From assembly GCA_900757495.1 (NCBI GenBank), contig CAAENX010000011.1, positions 1 through 64,000 on the forward strand: a DNA stretch of 64,000 nucleotides. The letters are read 5' to 3'. The notes below the pieces were generated by a model. It had not been told where the DNA came from and did not search any database. It saw only the letters and a list, made by a program, of their open reading frames with translations. The translations under genes and the position numbers were made by a program. The stretch is from an uncultured Collinsella sp. Its GTDB lineage: Bacteria > Actinomycetota > Coriobacteriia > Coriobacteriales > Coriobacteriaceae. This document shows, piece after piece, positions 31,006 through 42,068 of the stretch (within the stretch, counting starts at the first letter, position 1; every line of letters begins with the position of its first letter).

Positions 31006-32229
31006 TTAGAAATCGATGTCGGTGTCGTAGTAGCAAGCCTTGAGGATCTTCTCGAAGTCGGCAGCCTTGGTCTCACGCGGGTTCTCGGGCGTGCAGGCGT
31101 CCTGCTCGGCGTTCGCGGCGATCTCGGGCAGCTTGGCGAGGAACTCCTCCTCGGAAACCATCTGCGGATTCTCGGCGTCGACCTTCACGCCACCATTCGC
31201 GTAATCCTTGATGGACTGCGGAATGTTGAGCTGGTCGTTGAGGTCGCGAATCTTCTGGACGAGCGCAGCGATGAGCTCCTCGTTGGTCTCGCCGGGAAGG
31301 TGCAGGATCTCCTTGGCCACGTAAGCGTAACGCTCGGCAGCACGCGGGTCCTTGGAGTTCCACTGGATGACCTTGCCCAGGTACATGGCGTTAGCAGCAC
31401 CGTGGATGATGTGGCCGTTCTCGAAGGCAGCACCGGTCTTGTGAGCCATGGAGTGAACAATGCCGAGCAGGCCCGAGGAGAAGGCGATACCGGCGATGCA
31501 CTGAGCCTCGTGCATGTGCTGACGGGCCTCATGGTCGCCAGCATAGGACTTGGGCAGCCACTCGACGATCTCGCGGATGCCGTGCAGAGCGTTGGCGTCG
31601 GTGAACATAGAGGCGAAGGTGGAAACGTAAGCCTCCATGCAGTGGGTCAGAGCGTCCATGCCGGTGTGAGCGCACAGCTTGGCGGGCATGGTGTAGGTGA
31701 GCTCGGGGTCGACGATGGCGACATCAGGGGTGATGTTGAAGTCGGCCAGCGGGTACTTGATGCCCTTGGCGTAGTCGGTAATGACGGAGAACGCGGTGAC
31801 CTCGGTAGCGGTGCCGGAGGTAGAGGAGATGGCGCAGAAATGAGCCTTCTGACGCAGCTCGGGGAAGCTGAACGGCTGGATGATGTTATCGAAGGACTCC
31901 TCGGGATACTCGTAGAAGACCCACATGGCCTTAGCGGCATCGATGGGCGAGCCGCCGCCGATGGCGATAATCCAGTCGGGCTCGAACTCGCGCATGGCCT
32001 CGGCGCCCTTCATGACCGTCTCGATGGACGGATCGGACTCGACGCCCTCGAACAGCTTGACCTCGAAACCGCCTTCCTTAAGGTCGGCCTCAACGTCCTG
32101 CAAGAACCCGCCGCGGCGCATAGAGCTGCCACCAGAAACGATGATGGCCTTCTTGCCCTTGAGGTTCTTCACCTCGTGGCGAGCGCCCTCACCAAAGTAC
32201 AGATCGCGAGGATTGGTAAAACGTCCCAT
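31006..32229 (-). CDS. Iron-containing alcohol dehydrogenase
   Basis: A 407-residue group III enzyme: AIGGGSPIDAAKAMWVFYEY, STSGTATEVTAFSVIT, and the iron ligands in GMDALTHCMEAY, MAHKTGAAFENGHIIHGAAN. It resembles butanol/ethanol dehydrogenases that regenerate NAD(P) in fermentation. ATG 32229 follows TTAGGAGGCAC. Confidence 0.85.
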   Translation of the reverse strand: MGRFTNPRDLYFGEGARHEVKNLKGKKAIIVSGGSSMRRGGFLQDVEADLKEGGFEVKLFEGVESDPSIETVMKGAEAMREFEPDWIIAIGGGSPIDAAKAMWVFYEYPEESFDNIIQPFSFPELRQKAHFCAISSTSGTATEVTAFSVITDYAKGIKYPLADFNITPDVAIVDPELTYTMPAKLCAHTGMDALTHCMEAYVSTFASMFTDANALHGIREIVEWLPKSYAGDHEARQHMHEAQCIAGIAFSSGLLGIVHSMAHKTGAAFENGHIIHGAANAMYLGKVIQWNSKDPRAAERYAYVAKEILHLPGETNEELIAALVQKIRDLNDQLNIPQSIKDYANGGVKVDAENPQMVSEEEFLAKLPEIAANAEQDACTPENPRETKAADFEKILKACYYDTDIDF

Positions 32230-32729
32230 ACTGTGCCTCCTAAACAAGCCCCTCTTAGACTTGTGTATATAACGGAGCACCCGATTGGCTCCGTTAGGAC
32301 CGTTTTGCGCGTTGCCGGCGATGACAATGCGCGATGTCTAAACGTCTCAACGCTCAGACAAACACTATTTTACCGTTCTGGTTGGTCAGTTATTCACCTA
32401 AAGCCGACAATGATGAAACGTTTTTTCTATCCCTGAAGACCCTTGTGGGGCATTCATACTCCCAAGCTGGGCAAACGTTTTATCAAGGTTGACCACATAT
32501 CCCGGGCAGGACTGTGCCCCTCCAAAATGCGCCCCGTTCGCCGCCAAAAATCGACCGTTTGCGGCACCGTGATACCACTCGGTCGTCCAAGGTGCCGACA
32601 TTTGTGCGACATCCGTCTTCGTGGTGCAAAGGTGCATGTCCAAGTGCGGCACCCCCGGTGTGCCACATGCGGGTAAACTAGAACCTTATATAGAGATATT
32701 TGAACCCTAACCGCAGCAAAGGAGGCCCC
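32230..32729. other. Intergenic stretch, 500 bp
   Basis: Divergent promoter region between the iron dehydrogenase (-) and a helical-repeat gene (+). GTTTTGCG, AACGTTTT and CAAACGTTTT words recur at 32300-32480. TATATAGAGATATTT at 32686-32700 is a probable -10 region for the rightward operon. No gene seen. Confidence 0.4.
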
Positions 32730-33806
32730 ATGGCATTCGATCCCATTCAAGAGGATTGCCATCGCCTCGTTCTTGAGGCCTTGCGCCGCGACAATATTCC
32801 ACTCACCGACGGCCCCGCCGTAGAGCGTCTGATGGAACAATTCACCCGCAACCCCGCGCCGCTCATCGTGCACGACCGCGACCGCGCCGGGCATCTCATT
32901 GCCAAGGTGGTCGAGGCTGTCGACTACCGCATTCCCTTTATCCCCGACGACGCCCAGGCAGAGCAAGAAGAAGCCGCAGCCGAGAACATGCTCCGCGAGG
33001 CAGCCGCGCTCGATCCGGCCAACTGGGATGCCCAGCGCATGCTGTGCGCGCTCACCGCCGAATCTAACGAGGAATACGTGCAATATCTGGTGTCCAAGTG
33101 CGACGAGGTGGAGCACGATCTGGCGCTCAAGATTGCCTCGGCGCAGGACCCCTACGAGCGCGAGGCCGCAGGCGACCTGACCCGCCGTCCCTACCTGCGC
33201 TGGCTTGCCGCCTTGGCATCGCGCGCGCTCATTAGCGGCCGCTACCGCATGTCGCTCGAAGCCGCAAACCGCAGCCTCGACTTTGCCCCCAACGATCCTG
33301 CCGGCGTCCGCCACACCGCAATGCTCGCCATGGCAAAGCTCGAATACCCCGCTGAGGAGCTCAAGCGCTTTCGCTCTGCCCACTCCGTCCCCTATCTCGC
33401 CAACACGCCGCTGCGCCGTCGTCCCAAGGATGCAGAACGCGACTTGGACCCGTGGACGCTCATCGCGCTGATGAGCGCTGCCTGGCGCGAGCTGGATTAC
33501 GAGGGCGCCGAACACTACCTGCGCATCCTTGCGCGCTCGTGCCCGCACGCAGCCGAGGCGCTCTACTTCCAAACCGAGTTTCCCGATGGCGTCTATGCCC
33601 GCGTCAACGTGGGTGTGGGCTCCACCGACGAGCTTGTCCTTGCGCTGTCCGAGGCGACGCCGGTACTGCAGGAGGGCCTGGGTGCCCCCGACAACGCCAG
33701 CTTTGCCGCCTGGGTCGCCACCAACGATATCGTGCGCTCCCAGATCGACGAGCGCATCCTGCGCGCAGCCGAGCAGGGCTTGCCGTTTAAGGGAGGAGAC
33801 CTCTAA
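32730..33806 (+). CDS. Helical-repeat (TPR-like) protein 1
   Basis: A 358-residue, mostly helical protein with degenerate TPR-like units (ANWDAQRMLCALTAESNEEY; RMSLEAANRSLDFAPNDPAG; YEGAEHYLRILARSCPHAAEAL). No signal peptide or enzyme motif. AAAGGAGG precedes ATG 32730. Its stop overlaps the next start (TAATG), so the pair is coupled; the two products look like distant paralogues. Possibly a scaffold; function unknown. Confidence 0.65.
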   Translation: MAFDPIQEDCHRLVLEALRRDNIPLTDGPAVERLMEQFTRNPAPLIVHDRDRAGHLIAKVVEAVDYRIPFIPDDAQAEQEEAAAENMLREAAALDPANWDAQRMLCALTAESNEEYVQYLVSKCDEVEHDLALKIASAQDPYEREAAGDLTRRPYLRWLAALASRALISGRYRMSLEAANRSLDFAPNDPAGVRHTAMLAMAKLEYPAEELKRFRSAHSVPYLANTPLRRRPKDAERDLDPWTLIALMSAAWRELDYEGAEHYLRILARSCPHAAEALYFQTEFPDGVYARVNVGVGSTDELVLALSEATPVLQEGLGAPDNASFAAWVATNDIVRSQIDERILRAAEQGLPFKGGDL

Positions 33807-34849
33807 TGGATCCGAGCGTCTACATCCCCGCCTACTTGGAGCGCACCTATCTGGCGTCGCACCCCGAGCTCACCGATGCAGCACGCGAGCTTGTCCATAA
33901 CGACATGAGTGCGAATCCCCAAAAGTACGCGCAGTCCGAGCATGCCCAGGCGCTGCTGTCCTATGCCGGTGTTCATCGCCACCTGCTCGACGAGCTCCAT
34001 CGCATCGAGGACATGGGCAGCGACGAGGAGTTTGAGCAGACGCGCAATCGCCTATTCGACGACATGCGCGATGAGCTGCTCAAGATCGTCCGCCTCGATG
34101 CACTGGCCGTCGACGCGCAGCTGCTCGCCATCATCCTGGCCGACACGCCCGTTGACGCCTGCCTGGGCGACCTGATGAAGCTCGAGGCGAGCACGGCCGA
34201 CTACCTGCAACAGAGCGTGCCCGGGTTTGATATGGAGGCCCCGCACTATTGGGCCAATAATGTTTTGGCCGACGGTGTCACCGCAGCAGACCTCACCGTA
34301 AGCGAGCCGGCGCTTATCGGGTGGCTCCACACGCTCGAGGCCATCTCGCAGCTGTGCATGGCGAGCGCCCGCTACCGCGCTGCTGCCAACTACGCCCGCC
34401 GCGTCCTTAAGGCGGAGGGCTATCCCACCCGGGCCGCCGGCACCGTGTTGTTTGCCCTCGCCCGCTTGGAAGACCAGGACGGCTTTTTTGCCCTAGCCCA
34501 CCAGCTCGAGGAACAGGTGGGAGCCGATGCACTCGAAAACTCTCCTTGGTACCTGCTCGCCCGCACGATTCTGCTGTTTAAAACAAACAAGATGCGCCCG
34601 GCGACGCGCGCGCTGCGTGAGTTCGCTAACCGTTGCGAGGGCGGCGCGTTCTTTTTGCTGAACCCCATGTATCAGACACCGTACCTTCCCTGCCGGCCCG
34701 AACCGCACGACCCCTGGGACCTTTCGCATCAGGCAGTTTGGGAAGCCGACGGCATCATCTCGGATACTCCCGACTTTGCCCCCTGGGCCAGCGCTTGCGA
34801 AGACGTATCGCAGCTTGCCCAGGAATTTGCGCGCCGTTACGGCTTTTAA
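33806..34849 (+). CDS. Helical-repeat (TPR-like) protein 2
   Basis: A 347-residue helical protein of the same build (AISQLCMASARYRAAANYAR, ARLEDQDGFFALAHQLEEQV, FLLNPMYQTPYLPCRPEPHD). It has no recognised catalytic motif. It lies 45 bp upstream of the MurT-GatD fusion and reads the same way, so a link to cell-wall amidation is possible but only by position. Confidence 0.65.
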   Translation: MDPSVYIPAYLERTYLASHPELTDAARELVHNDMSANPQKYAQSEHAQALLSYAGVHRHLLDELHRIEDMGSDEEFEQTRNRLFDDMRDELLKIVRLDALAVDAQLLAIILADTPVDACLGDLMKLEASTADYLQQSVPGFDMEAPHYWANNVLADGVTAADLTVSEPALIGWLHTLEAISQLCMASARYRAAANYARRVLKAEGYPTRAAGTVLFALARLEDQDGFFALAHQLEEQVGADALENSPWYLLARTILLFKTNKMRPATRALREFANRCEGGAFFLLNPMYQTPYLPCRPEPHDPWDLSHQAVWEADGIISDTPDFAPWASACEDVSQLAQEFARRYGF

Positions 34850-34894
34850 CGGCGCAAACGCCACGACCATGTCATTCACGTTAGGAACGGCTTC

Positions 34895-37072
34895 ATGAAC
34901 TTCCGCTCATCTCTCGCCAGTACCTCGAGCGATATCGCCCGCTGGGGGCTGCGCTCCGTCCTTAAGCGCCAGGGCGGCGTACTCCCCGGCCGCATCGCCA
35001 TGAAGATCGACCCCGAGCTGCTAAGCGACCTCGCGAGCCTGGTCGACCGCAGTGTGGTGATCACCGGTACTAATGGCAAGACCACCACATCCAACCTCAT
35101 CGCCGACGCAGTTGCTGCCAGCGGTGCTACCGTGGTGTGCAATCGTGCCGGCAACAATATGGAGCCCGGTGTGGTGGGTGCTCTGCTCGAGGCCCGCGGC
35201 GGCCTTAAGCACACCAGCAGCGGCAAGCGCGTGGGCGTTTTTGAGTGCGACGAGCTCTACACCGTACGCGTTCTGCCCAAGCTCAAACCGACGTACTTTG
35301 TGCTGCTCAACCTGTTCCGCGACCAGCTAGACCGCTACGGCGAGATTGACCACACCCAGGATGTCATCGCCCACGCGCTGGAGCTTTCGCCGGCAACGAC
35401 GCTCATTTACAACGCAGACGACCCGCTGTGTGCCGCGATCGCCGCGCGCGTTCCCAACGCAAGCATCGCCTTTGGCATCGACGGCGCCACGGGCACCGAG
35501 TCCGACCGCATTAGCGACTCGCGTTTTTGCTCGCAGTGCAACGCCCCGCTGGAATACGACTATGTGCAGTACGGACAGCTGGGCGCCTATCATTGCCCTT
35601 CGTGCGGATGGGGTCGCCCCGCGCTGCTCCGCCGCGTGACGGGCGTTGAGCTCGGCTGCGACGGCTATGGTTTTGACCTGGCCTTTGGACCCGAGGCCAA
35701 CGCGCCCGCCGCGCACATCGCCACGCGCTACAACGGCCTGTACATGGTCTATAACGTCGCCGCCGCCTTCTTTGCGGCGCACGAGCTGGGCGTGGACGCG
35801 GCGCACCTGCAGCCCACGCTCGATGCCTACGTCCCCGCCGGCGGACGCATGGGCCGCTGGGAGATCGCCGGCCGTACCGTCGAGGCAAACCTGGCCAAAA
35901 ATCCCGTGGGCTTCGATCGTCAGATTCAGTCCATTAAAACGGAAGGCGGCAGGCTCTGCGCTTTCTTCCTCAACGACAACGATGCCGACGGCCACGATGT
36001 ATCGTGGATCTACGACGTCGACTTTGAGCGCATCGCCGACACAACGGGACTTGTCGCCTTTGCCGGCGGCACGCGCGCGCACGACATGCAGGTGCGCCTC
36101 AAGTACGCCGGCATCGATGCCACGATTATCTCGAATGTCGAGCAGGCGATTGGTGCCGTGGCAGACGAGGCCGCCGGCGACACTTTCTATGCCGTCGCCA
36201 ACTACACGGCCTTTCCGCCGCTGGTCAAGGAACTCGACGGACTCAAAGGCACCGATACGAACTCGGTAGCCTCCCACGCCGTAACGCGCGCCGATGGCAG
36301 CGCTGTCCCCACCGATATTGCGCCGGTCGAGCTTTCGCGCCCGCTGCGCATCGTCTATCTGTACCCCGATGCCCTCAACCTCTATGCCGACGGCGGCAAC
36401 GTCATTGCCCTCGAGCGCCGCTGCGCCTGGCGCGGCATCCCCGTTCGCGTGGACGAGGTCCGTATGAGCGAGACGCTCGATCTGCATGATGCCGATATCG
36501 TCATGATGGGCGGCGGCTCCGATCGCGACCAGCTGGCTGTGGCGCACGAGTTGCTCGCTCAAAAAGACAAGGTTGCGGCCTATGTTGAGGATGGCGGCGC
36601 ACTGCTTGCCATCTGTGGCGGCTATCAGCTGCTCGGCCGTTCGTACTATATGGGCGAGGACCGCATCGAGGGTCTGGGCGTCATTGCCGCCGAAACCGTA
36701 CGCGGCTCCGACCGCCTGATCGGCAACGTCGCCGTTAAGACCGACCTGGCACCCGAGCCCTTTGTGGGATTCGAGAACCATGGCGGCCGCACGCTTTTGG
36801 ACGCCGATGCCACACCGCTCGGAACGTCTGTCGTCGCGGGCACCGGCAACAACGGCGACGATGGCTTTGAAGGCCTCGTCTACAAGGGCGTCATCGGCAC
36901 GTACCTGCATGGCCCAGCGCTGCCCAAGAATCCCGAGCTCGCCGACTGGCTCATTACCCACGCCCTCGAGCGCCGCGGCGATGCACAGACCACCGCTCTG
37001 CTGCCGCTCAAACCCCTCGACGACACCTACGAGCACGCCGCCCACGACGCCGCCATGAAGCTCCTCCCCTAG
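34895..37072 (+). CDS. MurT-GatD fusion: lipid II isoglutaminyl synthase
   Basis: A 725-residue fusion of two proteins that are normally separate. Residues 1-~470 are MurT: Mur ligase P-loop VVITGTNGKTTTSNLIADA, the Cys4 zinc ribbon CSQCNAPLEY..YHCPSCGW, and the MurT C-terminal domain. Residues ~480-725 are GatD: LRIVYLYPDALNLYADGGNV, nucleophile in LLAICGGYQLLG and His in GFENHGG. The complex amidates the D-Glu of the lipid II stem peptide with ammonia from glutamine. The linker is short and has no stop or frameshift. Confidence 0.9.
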   Translation: MNFRSSLASTSSDIARWGLRSVLKRQGGVLPGRIAMKIDPELLSDLASLVDRSVVITGTNGKTTTSNLIADAVAASGATVVCNRAGNNMEPGVVGALLEARGGLKHTSSGKRVGVFECDELYTVRVLPKLKPTYFVLLNLFRDQLDRYGEIDHTQDVIAHALELSPATTLIYNADDPLCAAIAARVPNASIAFGIDGATGTESDRISDSRFCSQCNAPLEYDYVQYGQLGAYHCPSCGWGRPALLRRVTGVELGCDGYGFDLAFGPEANAPAAHIATRYNGLYMVYNVAAAFFAAHELGVDAAHLQPTLDAYVPAGGRMGRWEIAGRTVEANLAKNPVGFDRQIQSIKTEGGRLCAFFLNDNDADGHDVSWIYDVDFERIADTTGLVAFAGGTRAHDMQVRLKYAGIDATIISNVEQAIGAVADEAAGDTFYAVANYTAFPPLVKELDGLKGTDTNSVASHAVTRADGSAVPTDIAPVELSRPLRIVYLYPDALNLYADGGNVIALERRCAWRGIPVRVDEVRMSETLDLHDADIVMMGGGSDRDQLAVAHELLAQKDKVAAYVEDGGALLAICGGYQLLGRSYYMGEDRIEGLGVIAAETVRGSDRLIGNVAVKTDLAPEPFVGFENHGGRTLLDADATPLGTSVVAGTGNNGDDGFEGLVYKGVIGTYLHGPALPKNPELADWLITHALERRGDAQTTALLPLKPLDDTYEHAAHDAAMKLLP

Positions 37073-37172
37073 CACCCCACCACCACGAAGGGGACAGGCA
37101 CCTTTGTGGTGGTTTTCCAGTTTGCCAACGATATACGCGTCGGCAAAAAAGTCTGCTATACTCTTTCCCGCT

Positions 37173-37249
37173 GTCCCCATCGTCTAGCGGCCAAGGACGC
37201 CACCCTTTCAAGGTGGATATCGCGGGTTCGAATCCCGCTGGGGGCACCA
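37173..37249 (+). tRNA. tRNA-Glu (anticodon TTC)
   Basis: Acceptor GTCCCCA/TGGGGGC, anticodon stem CCACC/GGTGG with loop CTTTCAA, T-arm CGGGTTCGAATCCCG, discriminator A and encoded CCA at 37247-37249. Confidence 0.93.
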
Positions 37250-37520
37250 CAGAATCTGAGAAGCCCGTTTCCAATTCGGTAGCGGGCTTTTTGCTACCCA
37301 TACGCCGGGATTCGAACCCGACAGGGTGCGGAGCTGAGGAAACGCGCAAGCGTTTTCCAGCGCAGCACGCAAGGAGCGGAGCGACGCAGCGAAAGCGGGC
37401 GGCGCCAGCCGCACGCGGACATCCCGCTGGGGGCACCATTTAAATCGATAGCCCGTTACCCTCGCGGTGGCGGGCATTTTTCTGCCTCAACGCCGGGATT
37501 CGAACCCGACAGGGTGCGGA
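37233..37520. repeat. Duplicated tRNA-Glu 3' end with terminator
   Basis: Two units about 189 bp apart. Each begins with the last 17 bases of the tRNA (TCCCGCTGGGGGCACCA; 37233-37249 and 37422-37438), continues through a terminator hairpin, and ends in an identical 30-mer (37303-37332 and 37491-37520) that contains a minus-strand T-arm (GGGTTCGAATCCC). This looks like the scar of insertion or recombination at the tRNA end. Confidence 0.65.
37261..37292 (+). terminator. tRNA-Glu terminator
   Basis: AAGCCCG / CGGGCTT arms and TTTTT. A related hairpin (GCCCG/CGGGC then ATTTTT) recurs at 37451-37481 in the duplicated unit. Confidence 0.75.
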
Positions 37521-37542
37521 TCCCGGCACCATCGCAAGGCCT

Positions 37543-37762
37543 GTGGGCAAAAAATGGCAAATATGAGTACTGTTACCGATTTAGTAACAGCGAATTCGGC
37601 CTTTTAGATGGTGAATCAGATGTCAAATCAACGACCTAGTGCTCAGATTGGGCCCGACCTCAGCTATATACCTGGACATATATGGTCCAACTCGGCAAAA
37701 ACTGCCATTTTGATATGGAACTAGTTTAGTGACAGTACTCATATTTGACGGTTTTTGCCCAC
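37543..37762. mobile_element. 220-bp MITE-like element with 34-bp terminal inverted repeats
   Basis: The ends 37543-37576 and 37729-37762 are inverted copies with 30 of 34 matches (GTGGGCAAAAA, CAAATATGAGTACTGT). The 152-bp centre is AT-richer than its surroundings and has no gene. No clear target duplication is seen. A non-autonomous transposon derivative is the simplest reading. Confidence 0.6.
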
Positions 37763-37827
37763 GACCCCTTATTGCGTGGGCGGATCAGTTGCAAAACGGA
37801 CTCCAAAGCGTCCCTCGCAAACAAAAA

Positions 37828-37856
37828 GCCGGGCCCCGCGCGATGCGGACCCCGGC
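37828..37856 (-). terminator. glnN terminator
   Basis: GCCGGG-CCCGGC outer stem with GCGG/CCGC inside, then TTTTTGTTT on the minus strand. Confidence 0.75.
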
Positions 37857-37886
37857 TCAATACCATGACGATATGTCGGTTACGCT

Positions 37887-39974
<2,088 letters not shown>

Positions 39975-40398
39975 ACGGAACTCCCTTCGTATCGGCACCG
40001 CGTGAGATGCGGTGTTGATTACTAACGAACGAGTCATAGCTTAGACTCGCCGTGTTTCCGCGACATTACCGTTATGTTGCTGTCGCGAAACCAATCAATG
40101 AGGTTACCGCATCACAGCGGCACTGCCGCCCTTAATGGCCAATCAACTGTATAAATTGCAGACCTCTCCCCATGATTTAAGGGCAGTCAATTTGGGACAG
40201 GGCTTTCTTAACTGGTATTTCGCATCAGATACCATTCAATATAGCCCTTTCCTACATTGACCGCTCTGCTATAGGCAATGCCGATAGCAAGGCATCTTTG
40301 ATTGGTATCCCTAAATCGCGAGTAAAACTCCACCGTGGCACAGCGGTGCTGTAGAATCCTTACAACACATCGCACCCAGGCATCTAAAGGAGCACGAT
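39975..40398. other. Divergent promoter region glnN / metF
   Basis: The 424 bp contain an inverted repeat near glnN (40054-40091) and, near metF, TAGAAT (40352-40357) as a -10 with CACCG/CGGTG symmetry at 40331-40348. No known SAM riboswitch pattern was seen. No gene. Confidence 0.45.
40054..40091. promoter_or_regulatory. Inverted repeat in the glnN leader
   Basis: GTTTC(C)GCGACA / TGTCGCGAAAC with one bulged base, 80-120 bp upstream of the glnN start. It could be a nitrogen-regulator site or an RNA hairpin. Confidence 0.4.
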
Positions 40399-41271
40399 AT
40401 GCGCGTCGACGAGGTTTTTAAGCAGGCAGCATCCCAGGGCACCACGTCCGTTTCGTTTGAGATGTTCCCGCCCAAGGGTGAGCTTACCCTCGATACGGCT
40501 CGCGAGGTGGCAGGCAACCTGTGCAAGCTTTCACCGAGCTTTGTCTCGGTCACTTGTTCCGCTGGCGGCTCGGGTAACGGTGCCACCACCGCCCCCATCG
40601 CACATATGATTACGAGCGAATTCGATACGCCCTCGGTAGCGCACCTCACCTGCGTTGGCCGCACACATGCCGATATCGCCGCCAAGATTGACGAGTATCG
40701 CTCGGCCGGCGTTGAAAACATCCTGGCCCTGCGCGGCGACCTGCCCGCTGGCGCGACCGAGGACGACAAGCCCGCCTCCGACTACGCCTACGCCCGTGAC
40801 CTCATCCCCGAGCTCGTCGACGCCGGCTTTTGCGTGGGCGCCGCAGCCTACCCCGAGGGCCACATTGCCTGCGAGGATCTCAACCTCTCGGTCGAGCACC
40901 TCAAGCAAAAGCAAGACGCCGGCGCGAGCTTCTTTGTGACGCAGCTCTTCTTTGATAACGAGTGCTTCTATCGCTTCCGCGAGCTTGCCGACAAGGCCGG
41001 CATCACCGTGCCTATTACCGCGGGCATCATGCCGTTTATGGGCAAGTCGCAGATCAGCCGCATGGTCTTTATGTGCGGCGCGTCGCTGCCCTCCCCCGTC
41101 ATCAAGATCCTCGCCAAATACGAGAACGACCCCGAGAGCCTGCAGGCAGCCGGTGTAGATTATGCCGCCCGCCAGCTTTGCGACCTCAAGGAGCACGGCG
41201 CCGACGGTCTGCACCTGTACACTATGAACCGTCCTGCAATCGCCGCGACCATTATGGAGCGTCTGGGGTAA
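40399..41271 (+). CDS. metF: 5,10-methylenetetrahydrofolate reductase
   Basis: A 290-residue flavin enzyme reducing methylene-THF to methyl-THF for methionine synthase. VSFEMFPPKGE carries the catalytic Glu; LALRGD and FFVTQLFFDNE..YRFRE bind FAD and folate. AAAGGAGC precedes the start. The stop overlaps the next start (TAATG). Confidence 0.93.
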   Translation: MRVDEVFKQAASQGTTSVSFEMFPPKGELTLDTAREVAGNLCKLSPSFVSVTCSAGGSGNGATTAPIAHMITSEFDTPSVAHLTCVGRTHADIAAKIDEYRSAGVENILALRGDLPAGATEDDKPASDYAYARDLIPELVDAGFCVGAAAYPEGHIACEDLNLSVEHLKQKQDAGASFFVTQLFFDNECFYRFRELADKAGITVPITAGIMPFMGKSQISRMVFMCGASLPSPVIKILAKYENDPESLQAAGVDYAARQLCDLKEHGADGLHLYTMNRPAIAATIMERLG

Positions 41272-42059
41272 TGGAAAAACCGCACATCGATACAACCGTT
41301 GTTGAAGTGCCGGCCGACCTTGCGTCGCCGGCGCTTTACCGTATCGACGCTGCCCACCATCCTCGTGTCGACCGTGCCGAGATGCTGCGGTATCTGGGCT
41401 ACGGCGGCCAGCAGATTGAGCCCGAGCTAGCGCAGCGTATTGAGCTTGTCGTTGAGCGTCTGGAGCTGGACATTGAGCCCCGTGGCGTGCGCCGCATATT
41501 TGCCATCGATGCCACGGGCGTCGATGAACAGGGCGAGCCCTGCATTCGCTTAGTCGGCACCAACGTTGAACTGCGCGGTCGCGATATCTATCGCCACCTC
41601 AAAGACGCCCGCTTTGCCGCACTCATGGCATGCACCCTCGGCATGGACGCCGAACGCCGCCTGCGCACCACGGGAGCTCAGCAGCCCCTAGAGGGAGCCG
41701 TGCTCGACGCCGCATGCTCCGCCTACGTGGAGGCCGCCGTCGAGCAGATGGACCAGCAAGTCAAGGCTGCGGCCGCTGCACACGGACTCGCCGGTAACTG
41801 GCGCTTTAGTCCCGGCTATGGCGACTGCCCGCTCTCGGCCCAGCGCTCAATCGTGGATGCACTCAACGCCACGCGCCTCATTGGACTTACCGTCACCCCC
41901 ACCAGCCTGCTCATGCCCACCAAGAGCGTGACCGCGGTGATCGGTCTGTTTGACGGCGAGGTCCACGACGCCCAGAGCCGCCCCACCTGCAATATCTGCC
42001 GCATGCGCGAGCACTGCCGCTTCCGCGCCGCCCACACCACCTGCTATTCCAGCCATTAG
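41271..42059 (+). CDS. Stand-alone methionine synthase activation domain
   Basis: A 262-residue protein corresponding to the AdoMet-binding activation domain that is fused to MetH in E. coli. RFSPGYGDCPLSAQ is the activation-domain signature (RxxxGYxxC). The C-terminal CNICRMREHC could bind a metal. It reactivates oxidised cob(II)alamin by reductive methylation. Coupled to metF and followed 9 bp later by metH. Confidence 0.85.
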   Translation: MEKPHIDTTVVEVPADLASPALYRIDAAHHPRVDRAEMLRYLGYGGQQIEPELAQRIELVVERLELDIEPRGVRRIFAIDATGVDEQGEPCIRLVGTNVELRGRDIYRHLKDARFAALMACTLGMDAERRLRTTGAQQPLEGAVLDAACSAYVEAAVEQMDQQVKAAAAAHGLAGNWRFSPGYGDCPLSAQRSIVDALNATRLIGLTVTPTSLLMPTKSVTAVIGLFDGEVHDAQSRPTCNICRMREHCRFRAAHTTCYSSH

Positions 42060-42068
42060 GAGCCCCCG

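Noticed and set aside
35327..37180. 617-codon frame antisense to murT-gatD
   Set aside because: Shadow frame; the plus strand carries all Mur ligase and amidotransferase motifs.
37008..37439. Frame with VPPAGFEPAISTLKG
   Set aside because: This is the translation of tRNA T-arm and anticodon sequence in reverse, a well-known spurious protein in databases.
40200..40398. SAM or cobalamin riboswitch before metF
   Set aside because: None of the conserved core sequences of either class is visible; only a promoter-like TAGAAT and a short inverted repeat.
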